64,000 nucleotides of DNA, taken from positions 1-64,000 of the forward strand of contig CAVYZF010000020.1 of assembly GCA_963772955.1 (NCBI GenBank), read 5' to 3'. Below are positions 34,471 through 43,275 of this stretch, piece after piece. A program made the position numbers and the translations under genes. Source of the stretch: Gp6-AA40 sp963772955. Its GTDB lineage: Bacteria > Acidobacteriota > Vicinamibacteria > Vicinamibacterales > UBA2999. How positions within the stretch are numbered: the first letter of the stretch is position 1; each line of letters opens with the position of its first letter. The notes beneath the pieces were generated by a model. It was not told the DNA's origin. It did no database searches and worked only from the letters and a program-made list of their open reading frames with translations.

Positions 34471-34483
34471 GGGGTCTGACCCC
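34471..34483. repeat. REP-like palindrome GGGGTCTGACCCC
   Basis: A perfect-arm palindrome in the 33-base aroDE-trpE spacer. The same 13-mer occurs at 43637-43649, a partial copy (GGGGTCAGACCC) at 43593-43604, and a related GGGGTCGGGA...TCCCGACCCC pair at 38332-38404. All copies I found lie in this operon. Confidence 0.6.
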
Positions 34484-34492
34484 ATTACAGAT

Positions 34493-35962
34493 ATGCATAT
34501 CACGTCGTTTGAAGAGTTCAAGGAGTTGGCGCAGCGGGGAACGTTCGTGCCGGTCTACAAGGAGATCGTCGCGGACATGCTGACGCCGGTCTCTGCGTTC
34601 CTGAAGGTCGCGGAGCACTCGGACTACGCGTTCCTGCTGGAATCGGTCGAGGGCGGCGAACAGGTGGGCCGTTACTCCTTCCTCGGCAAGGATCCATTCC
34701 TCATCCTCAGATCGAAGGGCGGTAAGACGACGGTCGACCGCATGGGTGAGGCGACGGAGAGCGAAAAACCGTTCATCGCCACCATGCGCGAGCTGATGGC
34801 TGGATTCCATTCGCCGTTCGTCGCCGGGCTGCCGCGTTTCACCGGCGGCGCCGTGGGATACATGGCCTACGATGCCGCCGCCTGGTTCGAGCCCGTCAAG
34901 CTTCAGCCGACCGCGGACACCGACGAAGAGGCGGGCTTCATGGTCTTCGACACGGTGCTCGCGTTCGATCACGTGCGACACCGGATCCTGATCATCGCGA
35001 ACGCGCGCATTACCGGAGACGACGACCTCGAGTCGCTGTATCAGTTCGCGTGCACGAAGATCGAGTTCGTGGAGCGTGAGCTGGAGCGGACGCTGTCAAA
35101 GGCGCCGCGTTCGGACGCGAAGGCCCTGGAGGTCACATCGAACGTCAGCCGCGAACAGTTCGAGCAGATGGTGCGCACCGCCAAGGAATACATTGCGGCC
35201 GGCGACATCTATCAGGTCGTGCTCTCGCAGCGATTCGAAGCCTCGATTGCGACCGACCCGTTCACCGTCTATCGCGCACTGCGACACGTGAATCCGTCGC
35301 CCTACATGTACTTTCTCCGCATCGGCGGTCGCTCGATCGTTGGCTCGTCGCCCGAGATGCTCGTTCGAGTCGAGGGACGTCGGGTCGAGACGCATCCAAT
35401 CGCGGGGACCCGTCCTCGCGGGCGCAACGAAGAAGAGGATGTGCGCCTGGCCGAGGAGTTGAAGCGTAACGAGAAAGAACGCGCCGAGCACGTGATGCTG
35501 GTCGATCTCGGTCGCAACGACGTCGGCCGGGTTGCCGAATACGGCAGCGTCCGGGTGCCGACGTACATGACGCTCGAGCGCTACTCGCATGTCATGCATC
35601 TCGTCTCGATCGTCGAAGGGCGATTGAAGGAGGAGCACGATCGCCTGGATGCACTCGTCGCCTGTTTCCCCGCCGGGACGGTGTCCGGCGCTCCCAAGGT
35701 GCGTGCGATGGAAATCGTCGCGGAACTCGAGAACCGCCGACGCGGCGCCTATGCCGGTGCCGTCGGGTATCTCGATTTCGCCGGCAACCTCGACTTCTGC
35801 ATCACGATTCGAACTGTAGTGATAGAAGAGGGCCGGGCATACGTGCAGGCCGGAGCCGGAATCGTCGCCGACTCGAACCCGGCGGCCGAATACGAAGAGA
35901 CGCGCGACAAGGCCAGGGCCGTCATCCGAGCTCTCGAACTGGCACAGGCGGGCCTGTCATGA
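34493..35962 (+). CDS. trpE: Anthranilate synthase component I
   Basis: Converts chorismate to anthranilate with TrpG. The feedback site motif LLES (FLLESVEGGEQVGRYSF) is present, suggesting inhibition by tryptophan. The chorismate-binding domain has FTGGAVGYMAYD, GDIYQVVLSQRF, NPSPYMYFLRIGGRSIVGSSPEMLVRVEG, PIAGTRPRG, HVMLVDLGRNDVGRV, FPAGTVSGAPKVRAMEI and RRGAYAGAVGYL. 489 residues, normal. The gene overlaps trpG by four bases. A REP-like palindrome lies just upstream. Confidence 0.95.
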   Translation: MHITSFEEFKELAQRGTFVPVYKEIVADMLTPVSAFLKVAEHSDYAFLLESVEGGEQVGRYSFLGKDPFLILRSKGGKTTVDRMGEATESEKPFIATMRELMAGFHSPFVAGLPRFTGGAVGYMAYDAAAWFEPVKLQPTADTDEEAGFMVFDTVLAFDHVRHRILIIANARITGDDDLESLYQFACTKIEFVERELERTLSKAPRSDAKALEVTSNVSREQFEQMVRTAKEYIAAGDIYQVVLSQRFEASIATDPFTVYRALRHVNPSPYMYFLRIGGRSIVGSSPEMLVRVEGRRVETHPIAGTRPRGRNEEEDVRLAEELKRNEKERAEHVMLVDLGRNDVGRVAEYGSVRVPTYMTLERYSHVMHLVSIVEGRLKEEHDRLDALVACFPAGTVSGAPKVRAMEIVAELENRRRGAYAGAVGYLDFAGNLDFCITIRTVVIEEGRAYVQAGAGIVADSNPAAEYEETRDKARAVIRALELAQAGLS

Positions 35963-36525
35963 TCCTCGTCATCGACAACTACGACTCCTTTACCTACAAC
36001 CTCGTGCAATACCTGGGCGAGCTGGGCGCCGATGTGCGCGTGCGTCGAAACGATCAGGTCACGCTTGGCGAGGTGGAGGCGATGTCGCCGGAGCAGATTC
36101 TGATCTCGCCGGGCCCCGGTCGCCCCGAGAACGCAGGCATCACGACAGATGTCATCCGGAGATTCGGGCCGAAGACGCCGATCCTCGGTGTGTGCCTCGG
36201 TCATCAGGCGATCGGGCTTGTGTATGGCGGCGTCGTCTGTCGAGCGAAGGCGCCGATGCATGGAAAGACGTCCACTGTCGTCCATGACGGCAAAGGCGTG
36301 TTCGAAGGGATCAAAGAGCCGTTTCCGGCCGGGCGCTATCACTCGCTTGTGATCGCGACCGACAGCGTGCCTGCCGATCTCGAGGTTGCCGCTCGCACGC
36401 AGGAGGACGGAACGATCATGGCGGTGCGACACCGCGTCTATCCGGTGCACGGCGTGCAGTTTCATCCCGAGTCGGTACTGACAGAGGAGGGGCGGAAGAT
36501 TCTCCGGAACTTCCTCGACCTGTGA
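35959..36525 (+). CDS. trpG: Anthranilate synthase component II (glutamine amidotransferase)
   Basis: Class I glutamine amidotransferase supplying ammonia to TrpE. Shows NYDSFTYNLVQYLGELG, SPGPGRPENAG, the nucleophile region GVCLGHQAIG, and the HPESVLTEEG catalytic His/Glu. 188 residues. Overlaps trpE (ATGA) and trpD (TGATG), consistent with equimolar synthesis of the anthranilate synthase complex. Confidence 0.95.
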   Translation: MILVIDNYDSFTYNLVQYLGELGADVRVRRNDQVTLGEVEAMSPEQILISPGPGRPENAGITTDVIRRFGPKTPILGVCLGHQAIGLVYGGVVCRAKAPMHGKTSTVVHDGKGVFEGIKEPFPAGRYHSLVIATDSVPADLEVAARTQEDGTIMAVRHRVYPVHGVQFHPESVLTEEGRKILRNFLDL

Positions 36526-37547
36526 TGTTCCCGCTGCTCATCGAAAAGCTCGTTCGCCACGAAGATCTCACCACCGACGAGGCCGCCCAGGCCATGCGCG
36601 AGGTGATGGAAGGGCGTGCCGCGCCAGGTGCGCTGGCAGGGCTTCTTACTGCGCTCGTCATGAAGGGGGAGCGGCCGGAGGAGATTGCCGGCCTCGCGCG
36701 AACGATGCGCGAGCATGCCGTACGGCTGACGACGTCGCCGGGCGATGTGTTCGATACGTGCGGTACCGGTGGCGATCGTTCCGGGACTTTCAATGTATCG
36801 TCGGCGGCTGCCATCGTCGTTGGCGCCTGCGGCGTGAAGGTCGCGAAGCACGGCAATCGATCTGTGTCGAGCCGATGCGGGAGCGCCGACGTCTTCGAGG
36901 CGCTTGGCGTCAACGTTGCGGCTCCTCCGCTCGTCGTCGAGCAGACGCTGCGCGAGGCGAACATCGCATTCTTCTTCGCTCCGACGTTTCATCCGTCGAT
37001 GAGGCATGCGGCGCCCATTCGCAAGGAGATGGGGATCCGCACCACGTTCAATCTGCTTGGACCGCTGACGAATCCCGCGGGCGCCACGCGACAGATCGTC
37101 GGTGTGCCGAGGCCGGAACTGACGCAAGTCATGGCCCGTGCGCTGATGCTGCTCGGCGCCACTCGCGCGTGGGTCGTCCATGGGGCCGGCGGTATCGACG
37201 AGATCTCGACGACGGGGCACACAAAAGTATCCGAGTGTCGTGCCGGCGCCGTGCACACGTTCTTTATTCATCCCGGTGAGTTCGGGCTGGCGAAAGCAAG
37301 TGCCTCCGATCTTCGGGGAGGTGACGCTGCCGAGAACGCATCGATCGTCCGCGGCGTACTCGACGGCCGGAGAGGCGCGCCACGAGACATCGTGCTCTTC
37401 AATGCCGGCGCCGCGCTGCTTGTCGCTGGCCGTGTCTCCTCAGTTCGCGAAGGGATTGCACGGGCGGCGGAGGCCATCGATTCTGGCGCGGCGAAAGACA
37501 CACTCGAGCGCATGGTTCGATTGTCGCGAGCGGAGGCGGTGGCATGA
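36525..37547 (+). CDS. trpD: Anthranilate phosphoribosyltransferase
   Basis: Transfers phosphoribose from PRPP to anthranilate. Landmarks: DTCGTGGDRSGTFNVSSAAAIVVGACGVKVAKHGNRSVSSRCGSADVFEALGV and HPSMRHAAPIRKEMGIRTTFNLLGPLTNPAG. 340 residues. ATG 36525 overlaps the trpG stop by one base; an in-frame GTG lies one codon earlier. Overlaps trpC by four bases (ATGA). Confidence 0.95.
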   Translation: MFPLLIEKLVRHEDLTTDEAAQAMREVMEGRAAPGALAGLLTALVMKGERPEEIAGLARTMREHAVRLTTSPGDVFDTCGTGGDRSGTFNVSSAAAIVVGACGVKVAKHGNRSVSSRCGSADVFEALGVNVAAPPLVVEQTLREANIAFFFAPTFHPSMRHAAPIRKEMGIRTTFNLLGPLTNPAGATRQIVGVPRPELTQVMARALMLLGATRAWVVHGAGGIDEISTTGHTKVSECRAGAVHTFFIHPGEFGLAKASASDLRGGDAAENASIVRGVLDGRRGAPRDIVLFNAGAALLVAGRVSSVREGIARAAEAIDSGAAKDTLERMVRLSRAEAVA

Positions 37548-38393
37548 CAACCACGCCAGACCTGCTCGCAGCAATCGTGGCGGCCACGGAGACGATCACC
37601 GAACTGCGCCGAAAGAAGGAGAGTCTTGCGGCGCTCGAACAGCGTGCCGCGACGCGGACCCCGCGTGGCGACCAGTTCCTGGCAGCGTTGTCGAAACCAG
37701 GACACACGAACGTGATCGCTGAATGCAAGCGACGGTCGCCGTCCCGCGGTGTGCTCGCCGCGCTGTACGACCCCGTCGCCATCGCCAGACAGGTACGAAG
37801 CCGGTGGCGCCTCAGCGATCTCAGTCCTCACTGAGCCGACGTTCTTCGATGGCGCGCTGGAACATCTTGCCGCTGTACGTCAGGCGGTCACGCTCCCACT
37901 CCTTCGCAAGGACTTCATCGTCGACGAGTATCAGTTGGTCGAGGCGAGAGCGAGCGGCGCCGATGCCGCGTTATTGATCGTCGCGGCGCTCGAACAGACA
38001 GATCTCGTGCGGCTGCAACGGCGGGCGTGGGAGTTGGGTCTGGCAGCGCTGGTCGAGGTACACGATGACGAGGAACTGAGTCGCGCGATCGACAGCGGCG
38101 CGACGATCATCGGCGTGAACAATCGGAATCTGCGGACGCTGGCGGTTGACGTGGCGGCGTCGCGCAGGCTGGGCGCGCGCATTCCCGCGAGCGTGGTCGG
38201 GGTGAGCGAGAGCGGTCTGACGAGTCGCGCCGACCTCGAGGACCTCGCTGGCCAGGGCTATCGTGCGTTTCTCATAGGCGAGCGCTTCATGACAGCCCCG
38301 AATCCGGCTCAGGCAATTGCAGAACTGTTAGGGGGTCGGGAGTCATTTGATCAGGACAGTGCCAATCAGAATAGGAGTGTCCTCAACAAATGA
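37544..38393 (+). CDS. trpC: Indole-3-glycerol-phosphate synthase (one frameshift)
   Basis: Closes the indole ring from CdRP. N-terminal part MTTTPDLLAAIVAATETITELRRKK...VIAECKRRSPSRGVLAALYDPVAIARQ is followed, after removal of one extra G at 37792-37793, by YEAGGASAISVLTEPTFFDG, LPLLRKDFIVDEYQLVEARASGADAALLI, LVEVHDDEEL, GVNNRNLRTLAVD and VSESGL. About 282 residues. The last 20 codons (after ELLGG) and the stop lie inside a palindromic element (38332-38404), so this C-terminal tail was probably acquired by insertion of that element. Confidence 0.9.
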
Positions 38394-38404
38394 CTCCCGA
38401 CCCC
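38332..38404. repeat. REP-like inverted repeat spanning the trpC-trpF junction
   Basis: An 18-base arm (38332-38349, GGGGTCGGGAGTCATTTG) is perfectly complementary to 38387-38404, with a nested AGGACA/TGTCCT pair (38353-38358/38378-38383). It encodes the last residues of TrpC, its stop, and the start plus first residues of TrpF. It resembles other GGGGTC palindromes in the operon. Confidence 0.75.
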
Positions 38405-39019
38405 ATTTTGAAGATCTGCGGCATCACGCGACTGGTGGACGCGCTCCATGCTGTGCAGCAGGGAGCGACGGCCGTCGGGTTCGTGTTTTGGACGGAGAGT
38501 CCGAGAGCGATTGCTCCGGCCGATGCGAAGGGCATCATCGCAGCGCTGCCACCCAAAGTGACACCGGTCGGGGTCTTCGTGAACGAATCGCCGAAGACGC
38601 TTCGAGAGGTGCTGACACTCACGGGAGTGAAGGCGGTACAGCTTCACGGTGACGAGACGCTCGCTGACTACGAGTTCATCGAGTGCCCTCTGCTGAAATC
38701 CGCAACGCTGGATGGCCTTGCGCAGACGGCGCGCGCGTGGCCGGCGGAGACCATGCTGCTGCTCGACGCCGCCGATCGCGTGAAGCGAGGCGGCACCGGC
38801 GTCGTGGTGGACTGGGGGAAAGCCGCCACCGCGGCAAGGAGTCACAAGGTCGTGCTCGCCGGTGGCTTGACGCCTCTCAATGTCGAAGAGGCGATTCGCA
38901 CTGTGCGTCCCATTGGGGTAGACGTGGCGTCGGGCGTTGAATCGTCGCCCGGCGTCAAGGATTTCGCGAAGGTGTCGGCGTTCCTCACCAACGCACGCCG
39001 CGCCTTCGCGGCGTTGTGA
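38390..39019 (+). CDS. trpF: Phosphoribosylanthranilate isomerase
   Basis: Amadori isomerisation of PRA to CdRP; TIM barrel. LKICGITRLVDALHAVQQGATAVGFVFWTESPR, PVGVFVN, VQLHGDET, LLLDA, VVLAGGLTPLNVEEAI and GVDVASGVESSPGVKD are characteristic; 209 residues. The first six residues (MTPDPI) are encoded by the right arm of the palindromic element described at 38332. TrpF normally begins directly at the KICGIT strand, so the gene appears to have captured its start codon from the repeat. Overlaps trpC by four bases. Confidence 0.95.
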   Translation: MTPDPILKICGITRLVDALHAVQQGATAVGFVFWTESPRAIAPADAKGIIAALPPKVTPVGVFVNESPKTLREVLTLTGVKAVQLHGDETLADYEFIECPLLKSATLDGLAQTARAWPAETMLLLDAADRVKRGGTGVVVDWGKAATAARSHKVVLAGGLTPLNVEEAIRTVRPIGVDVASGVESSPGVKDFAKVSAFLTNARRAFAAL

Positions 39020-39030
39020 GTTGTGAGGTC

Positions 39031-40269
39031 ATGAATACCGTCAACGCAGTGGATATCGAGAAGCCCGCCTTCGGTACGCGCGACCCGGACGCTCGTGGAT
39101 ACTTCGGCGTGTACGGCGGCCGTTTCGTCCCCGAAACGCTGGTGGCTCCAATCGAGGAACTGACTCAGGGCTACCTCACGGCGCGAGCCGATGCGGCCTT
39201 TGGCGACGAGTTGTCGAGCCTGCTTCGTCACTACGTGGGCCGACCGACGCCTCTCTACGAAACGCGACGCCTCGCAGTCTCGGCGCGTGGCGGCCCGACC
39301 AACGTCCGCATCCTGCTCAAGCGAGAGGACCTGACGCATACCGGTGCGCACAAGATCAACAACGCGCTCGGCCAGGCGCTGCTCGCGAAGCGAATGGGTA
39401 AGAAGCGCATCGTCGCCGAGACCGGCGCGGGTCAGCACGGCGTGGCGACGGCGACGGTGTGCGCCCTGCTCGGCCTCGAATGCCGCGTCTACATGGGCGC
39501 CGAAGACATGCGGCGTCAGGCGCTGAACGTCGTCCGCATGCAGTTGCTCGGCGCGACCGTCCACCAGGTGGACTCGGGAAGCAAGACGTTGAAGGATGCG
39601 ATCAACGAAGCGATGCGTGACTGGGTGGCTAATGTCGGCGACACCTACTACCTGCTTGGTTCGGCGCTCGGTCCGCATCCGTATCCGCTGATGGTCCGTG
39701 AGTTTCAATCCGTGATCGGTCGCGAGGCTCGTCGCCAGATGCTCGATCAGGTCGGCCGCCTGCCCGATATCGTCGTCGCGTGTGTCGGCGGTGGAAGCAA
39801 CGCGATCGGGATCTTCGATGCGTTCATCAACGACACGTCGGTGCGCCTCATCGGCGTGGAGGCCGGAGGTGAGAAGATCGCGCCCGGGCGGCATGCCGCA
39901 CGGTTTGCCGGCGGAAGTACCGGAGTGCTGCAAGGGACGCGGACCTTCGTGCTGCAGGATGACGCGGGCAACATCGAGCCGACGCATTCGATCTCGGCAG
40001 GCCTCGACTACGCAGCCGTCGGGCCCGAGCATGCGTGGCTTCGCGATCTCGGACGCACTGAGTACGGCTACATCACCGACTCCGAAGCGCTCGACGGCTT
40101 TCAGGCACTCGCGCGGCTTGAAGGCATTCTGCCCGCTCTCGAGTCCGCCCACGCCGTGGCCTACACAATGCGGCTCGCGAAGGAAGTTGCCGACGATGCA
40201 GTGATCCTCGTGAATCTGTCGGGCCGCGGAGACAAGGACGTGCAGAGTGTGGTGGAGGCGCTTCGATGA
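39031..40269 (+). CDS. trpB: Tryptophan synthase beta chain
   Basis: PLP enzyme joining indole and serine. Landmarks: GYFGVYGGRFVPETL, GRPTPLYE, LKREDLTHTGAHKINNALGQALLAKRMGK (PLP Lys), ETGAGQHGVATATVCALLGLECRVYMGAEDMRRQALNV, VGGGSNAIGIFDAF, GVEAGG, HSISAGLDYAAVGPEHAWL and NLSGRGDKD. 412 residues from ATG 39031, which has GAGG upstream; a GTG at 39016 overlapping the trpF stop is an alternative. Overlaps trpA by four bases. Confidence 0.95.
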   Translation: MNTVNAVDIEKPAFGTRDPDARGYFGVYGGRFVPETLVAPIEELTQGYLTARADAAFGDELSSLLRHYVGRPTPLYETRRLAVSARGGPTNVRILLKREDLTHTGAHKINNALGQALLAKRMGKKRIVAETGAGQHGVATATVCALLGLECRVYMGAEDMRRQALNVVRMQLLGATVHQVDSGSKTLKDAINEAMRDWVANVGDTYYLLGSALGPHPYPLMVREFQSVIGREARRQMLDQVGRLPDIVVACVGGGSNAIGIFDAFINDTSVRLIGVEAGGEKIAPGRHAARFAGGSTGVLQGTRTFVLQDDAGNIEPTHSISAGLDYAAVGPEHAWLRDLGRTEYGYITDSEALDGFQALARLEGILPALESAHAVAYTMRLAKEVADDAVILVNLSGRGDKDVQSVVEALR

Positions 40270-41051
40270 GTCGTCTCGCATCGACCTTTGCGCGCCTGCG
40301 CGAGACGAAGACGCCTGGGCTCGTGACCTACGTCACGGCTGGCGACCCGACGCTGCCTCGAACTCGAGGCGTGCTCGAGGCACTCGATCGTGCCGGGGCC
40401 GACGTTCTGGAAGTCGGCGTTCCGTTCTCGGATCCGCTCGCGGACGGTCCGGTCATCCAGCGCGCGACCGAGCGTGCGCTTGCGTCACACACGACGCTGA
40501 GCGGCGTCCTCGATCTGCTGGGTGAGATGCGCGGGAGCCTTCGCCCCCCGGTCGTGATCTTCAGCTACGCCAACCCGATTCTGCGCCTCGGTGCCGAGCG
40601 GTTCGCCGATCGCGCGAAGGAAGCCGGTGTCGACGGGGTGCTCGTTCTGGACCTTCCGATCGAAGAGGCCGACGACTTCCGGAACATGCTGGCCAGGCGG
40701 CGGATTGATACAATTCTCCTGCTCAGCCCGACGACGACCGATGACCGCCTGAGGAAGGCCGCCGCCCTCGGCAGCGGATTTCTGTATGCGATCTCCCGCC
40801 TCGGGGTCACCGGCGCACGCGATCACATTGCCGACGGGGCGCGCGAGATGGTCGAACGGATCCGGCGCGCCAGTCCGCTGCCAGTAGCGCTCGGGTTTGG
40901 AATCTCCAAGCCTGAGCATGTTCGGGAAGTCGGCCAGTGGGCCGACGCCGCCGTCGTGGGCAGCGCCCTCGTCAGCGTCGTGGCCGAGGCTGGTGTGTCG
41001 AACGATCTCGATTCGAAAGTAGAGGAGTACGTGCGTTGGCTGAAGTCCTGA
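40266..41051 (+). CDS. trpA: Tryptophan synthase alpha chain
   Basis: Cleaves indole-3-glycerol phosphate and channels indole to TrpB. Signature ADVLEVGVPFSDPLADGPVIQRATERAL includes the catalytic Glu; VLVLDLPIEEADDF carries the second acidic residue; LLLSPTTTDDR, FLYAISRLGVTGAR and LGFGISKPEHV complete the barrel. 261 residues, standard. ATGA overlap with trpB. The ribosome binding site of the next gene lies inside its 3' end. Confidence 0.95.
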   Translation: MSRLASTFARLRETKTPGLVTYVTAGDPTLPRTRGVLEALDRAGADVLEVGVPFSDPLADGPVIQRATERALASHTTLSGVLDLLGEMRGSLRPPVVIFSYANPILRLGAERFADRAKEAGVDGVLVLDLPIEEADDFRNMLARRRIDTILLLSPTTTDDRLRKAAALGSGFLYAISRLGVTGARDHIADGAREMVERIRRASPLPVALGFGISKPEHVREVGQWADAAVVGSALVSVVAEAGVSNDLDSKVEEYVRWLKS

Positions 41052-41356
41052 GCATCGAAGAGTTGCGCAACCGAATCGACGTCATCGACGACCAACTCGT
41101 GCGGCTGTTGAACGTACGCGTGGCGTGCGCCGTGGAAGTCGGACGGTTGAAGCATGAAGCGGCGCTCCCGATCTATCAGCCGGATCGGGAAGCCGAGGTT
41201 CTCAACAAGGTCAGACAGTCGGCGACGGAGCTGGCGGGACCGCTGACGGCAGAGGCTGTTGTGCGGATCTTCGAACGGGTCATCGATGAAGCGAGGCGGG
41301 CCGAGCGCGTCGCCAGCGATCACAGGAACGGTCCTGATTCACGGATGGGAGAGTAG
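41036..41356 (+). CDS. aroQ: Chorismate mutase, AroQ type
   Basis: All-helical mutase making prephenate from chorismate. SIEELRNRIDVIDDQLVRLLNVRVACAVEVGRLKHEAALPIYQPDREAEVLNKVRQ has the conserved Arg, Lys and acidic residues of AroQ enzymes. 106 residues, so a free-standing enzyme. The start is TTG 41036, inside the trpA end, with GAGGAG eight bases upstream; no better start exists in frame. Supplies TyrA downstream. Confidence 0.88.
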   Translation: MAEVLSIEELRNRIDVIDDQLVRLLNVRVACAVEVGRLKHEAALPIYQPDREAEVLNKVRQSATELAGPLTAEAVVRIFERVIDEARRAERVASDHRNGPDSRMGE

Positions 41357-41358
41357 TC

Positions 41359-42405
41359 ATGGTCGTCGTCATGAAGGAGCGGGCCACTGAAGTTCAGATC
41401 GATGCGGTGATCGCACGCCTCATCGAGCTGGGCATGGACGTGCACCGGTCGTCGGGAGCGACCCGCACCGTCCTCGGTGTCGTCGGCGCACACAAGGTCG
41501 ATCCGGAGTTGATCGGCATCCTCGATGGTGTGCACGAGGTGCTGCGGATCACCGAGCCCTACAAGCGGGCGAGCCGTACGTTCAAGCCGGACGATACCGT
41601 CGTCGTGCTCGATGACGTTCGCATAGGCGGCGACGAAGTGATCGTGATGGCCGGGCCGTGTTCGGCGGAGACCGACGAGCAGGTCATGGCGAGCGCGGCC
41701 GCCGTCAAGCGCGCCGGCGCCAAGATTCTGCGCGGCGGCGCGTTCAAGCCGCGCAGTTCGCCGTACAGCTTCCAGGGCCATGGGGAGAAAGGCCTTCAGA
41801 TGCTTCGGCGCGCGGCCGATGCGCACAACCTGAAGGTGATCTCCGAAGTCATGGACATCAGCCAGATCGAGCTGATCGACAAGTACTGCGACATCTACCA
41901 GGTCGGCGCGCGGAACATGCAGAACTACACGCTGCTCCGCGAACTGGGCAACGTGCGGAAGCCGGTGCTCCTCAAGCGCGGCATCTCTGCCACCATCGAG
42001 GAGTGGCTGCTGTCGGCTGAATACATCCTTGCTGGCGGCAACAACGACGTGATCCTGTGTGAGCGCGGTATTCGAACCTTCGAGACGGCGACGCGCAACA
42101 CCTTCGACATTTCCGCCATTCCGGTCGTCAAGAAACTGAGTCACCTGCCGATCGTGGCGGACCCGAGTCACGGCGCGGGCCGTCGTGACATGGTCGCGCA
42201 ACTGGCGCGCGCGGCGGTTGCCGCCGGGGCCGACGGCCTGATCATCGAAGTCCACAACGATCCCGATCGCGCGCTGAGCGACGGCGCGCAGTCGATGTAT
42301 CCAGCCCAGTTCGATCGCTTGATGGCGGAATTGCGAATCATCGCTCCGGCGATCGGGCGCAGCATCTGCCTCGAGCCAATGGCGCGCCGCGGCTGGGCTC
42401 GGTAG
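41359..42405 (+). CDS. aroF: DAHP synthase (type I-beta, with regulatory N-terminal domain)
   Basis: First step of the shikimate pathway. Residues 1-75 are a ferredoxin-like regulatory domain (MVVVMKERATEVQIDAVIARLIELGMDVHRSSGATRTVLGVVG) as in Thermotoga-type enzymes, where Tyr or Phe binding inhibits; the catalytic barrel has VMAGPCSAE, LRGGAFKPRSSPYSFQG, YQVGARNMQNY, PVLLKRG, ILCERGIRTFE and VADPSHGAGRRDMV. 348 residues. Two bases after the mutase. Symbol used loosely (aroF/aroG/aroH usage varies). Confidence 0.92.
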   Translation: MVVVMKERATEVQIDAVIARLIELGMDVHRSSGATRTVLGVVGAHKVDPELIGILDGVHEVLRITEPYKRASRTFKPDDTVVVLDDVRIGGDEVIVMAGPCSAETDEQVMASAAAVKRAGAKILRGGAFKPRSSPYSFQGHGEKGLQMLRRAADAHNLKVISEVMDISQIELIDKYCDIYQVGARNMQNYTLLRELGNVRKPVLLKRGISATIEEWLLSAEYILAGGNNDVILCERGIRTFETATRNTFDISAIPVVKKLSHLPIVADPSHGAGRRDMVAQLARAAVAAGADGLIIEVHNDPDRALSDGAQSMYPAQFDRLMAELRIIAPAIGRSICLEPMARRGWAR

Positions 42406-42408
42406 GTC

Positions 42409-43275
42409 TTGTCCTCGGACGAGCCTGCCTTTCACAGCGTCGCGATCGTCGGCTTCGGCCTGATCGGCGGATCGATCGCGCTCGCCATTCGTGAACGCTG
42501 GCCGGCGATTCGTATCACGGCGGTCGATCGTGCAGCCGTGCTGGCGCATGCTGCCGGGAGCGGCGCGATCGATCGGATGGCGCAGGGTGTTGCCAATCTT
42601 GGCGGCCACGACCTCGTCATCCTTGCAGCGCCGGTCGAGCAGAACCTGCGGCTACTTCCCGAGGCCGCTACCGTCGTCGGCGATGGCGGCGTGATCACGG
42701 ACGTCGGTGGCACGAAGCGTGACATCGTCAATGCGGCCTGTGCGCTGTCTGGCGCTCGTGCGGCGTTCGTGGGCGGGCATCCCATCGGCGGTGCCGAACA
42801 GGGAGGCTTCGCGTTCGCGCGGGCGGATCTGTTTCGAGGGCGGCCCTGGATTCTCACGCCTAATGGAACGAGCCCCGCGCCGGTCGTCAGTCGATTGGCC
42901 GGATTCGTGGAGAGTCTCGGCGCACGACCGACGACGATGGACGCGGAAGAGCACGATCGGCTGATGGCGTTCTTGAGTCACATGCCGCAACTGACGATCA
43001 GCGCGTTGATGGAGGTCGTCGGTGAGGCGACGGCTTCGAATGGCCTGCGACTCGCCGGGCGCGGCCTGGTTGACTCGACGCGTCTGGCGTCGAGCCCTGC
43101 GGATGTGTGGCGGGAGGTGTGCGCATCGAATGCGGGCGACATCGGGGCCGCGCTCGATCAACTGATCGCCCGCTTGCAGCACCTCAGGGCGGGGCTCACG
43201 GATGCTGCCAGTGTCGATCGTGTCTTCGAGCGCGCCGCTCATTGGCGATCCGAGTTGATGAAGGGGCGCGAGTAG
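42409..43275 (+). CDS. tyrA: Prephenate dehydrogenase
   Basis: NAD(P)-dependent conversion of prephenate to 4-hydroxyphenylpyruvate, leading to tyrosine. Rossmann motif GFGLIGGSIALAI, VILAAPVEQNL, DVGGTKRDI, GGHPIGGAEQGGF and HDRLMAFLSHMPQL with the catalytic His. 288 residues. TTG start at 42409, three bases after aroF. No ACT domain is fused. No prephenate dehydratase gene lies in this operon. Confidence 0.9.
   Translation: MSSDEPAFHSVAIVGFGLIGGSIALAIRERWPAIRITAVDRAAVLAHAAGSGAIDRMAQGVANLGGHDLVILAAPVEQNLRLLPEAATVVGDGGVITDVGGTKRDIVNAACALSGARAAFVGGHPIGGAEQGGFAFARADLFRGRPWILTPNGTSPAPVVSRLAGFVESLGARPTTMDAEEHDRLMAFLSHMPQLTISALMEVVGEATASNGLRLAGRGLVDSTRLASSPADVWREVCASNAGDIGAALDQLIARLQHLRAGLTDAASVDRVFERAAHWRSELMKGRE

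Noticed and set aside
38842..42609. Long minus-strand frames under trpB (38842-40281) and DAHP synthase (41320-42609)
   Set aside because: Antisense shadows of strongly conserved genes with His/Arg-rich low-complexity translation and no recognisable domain.
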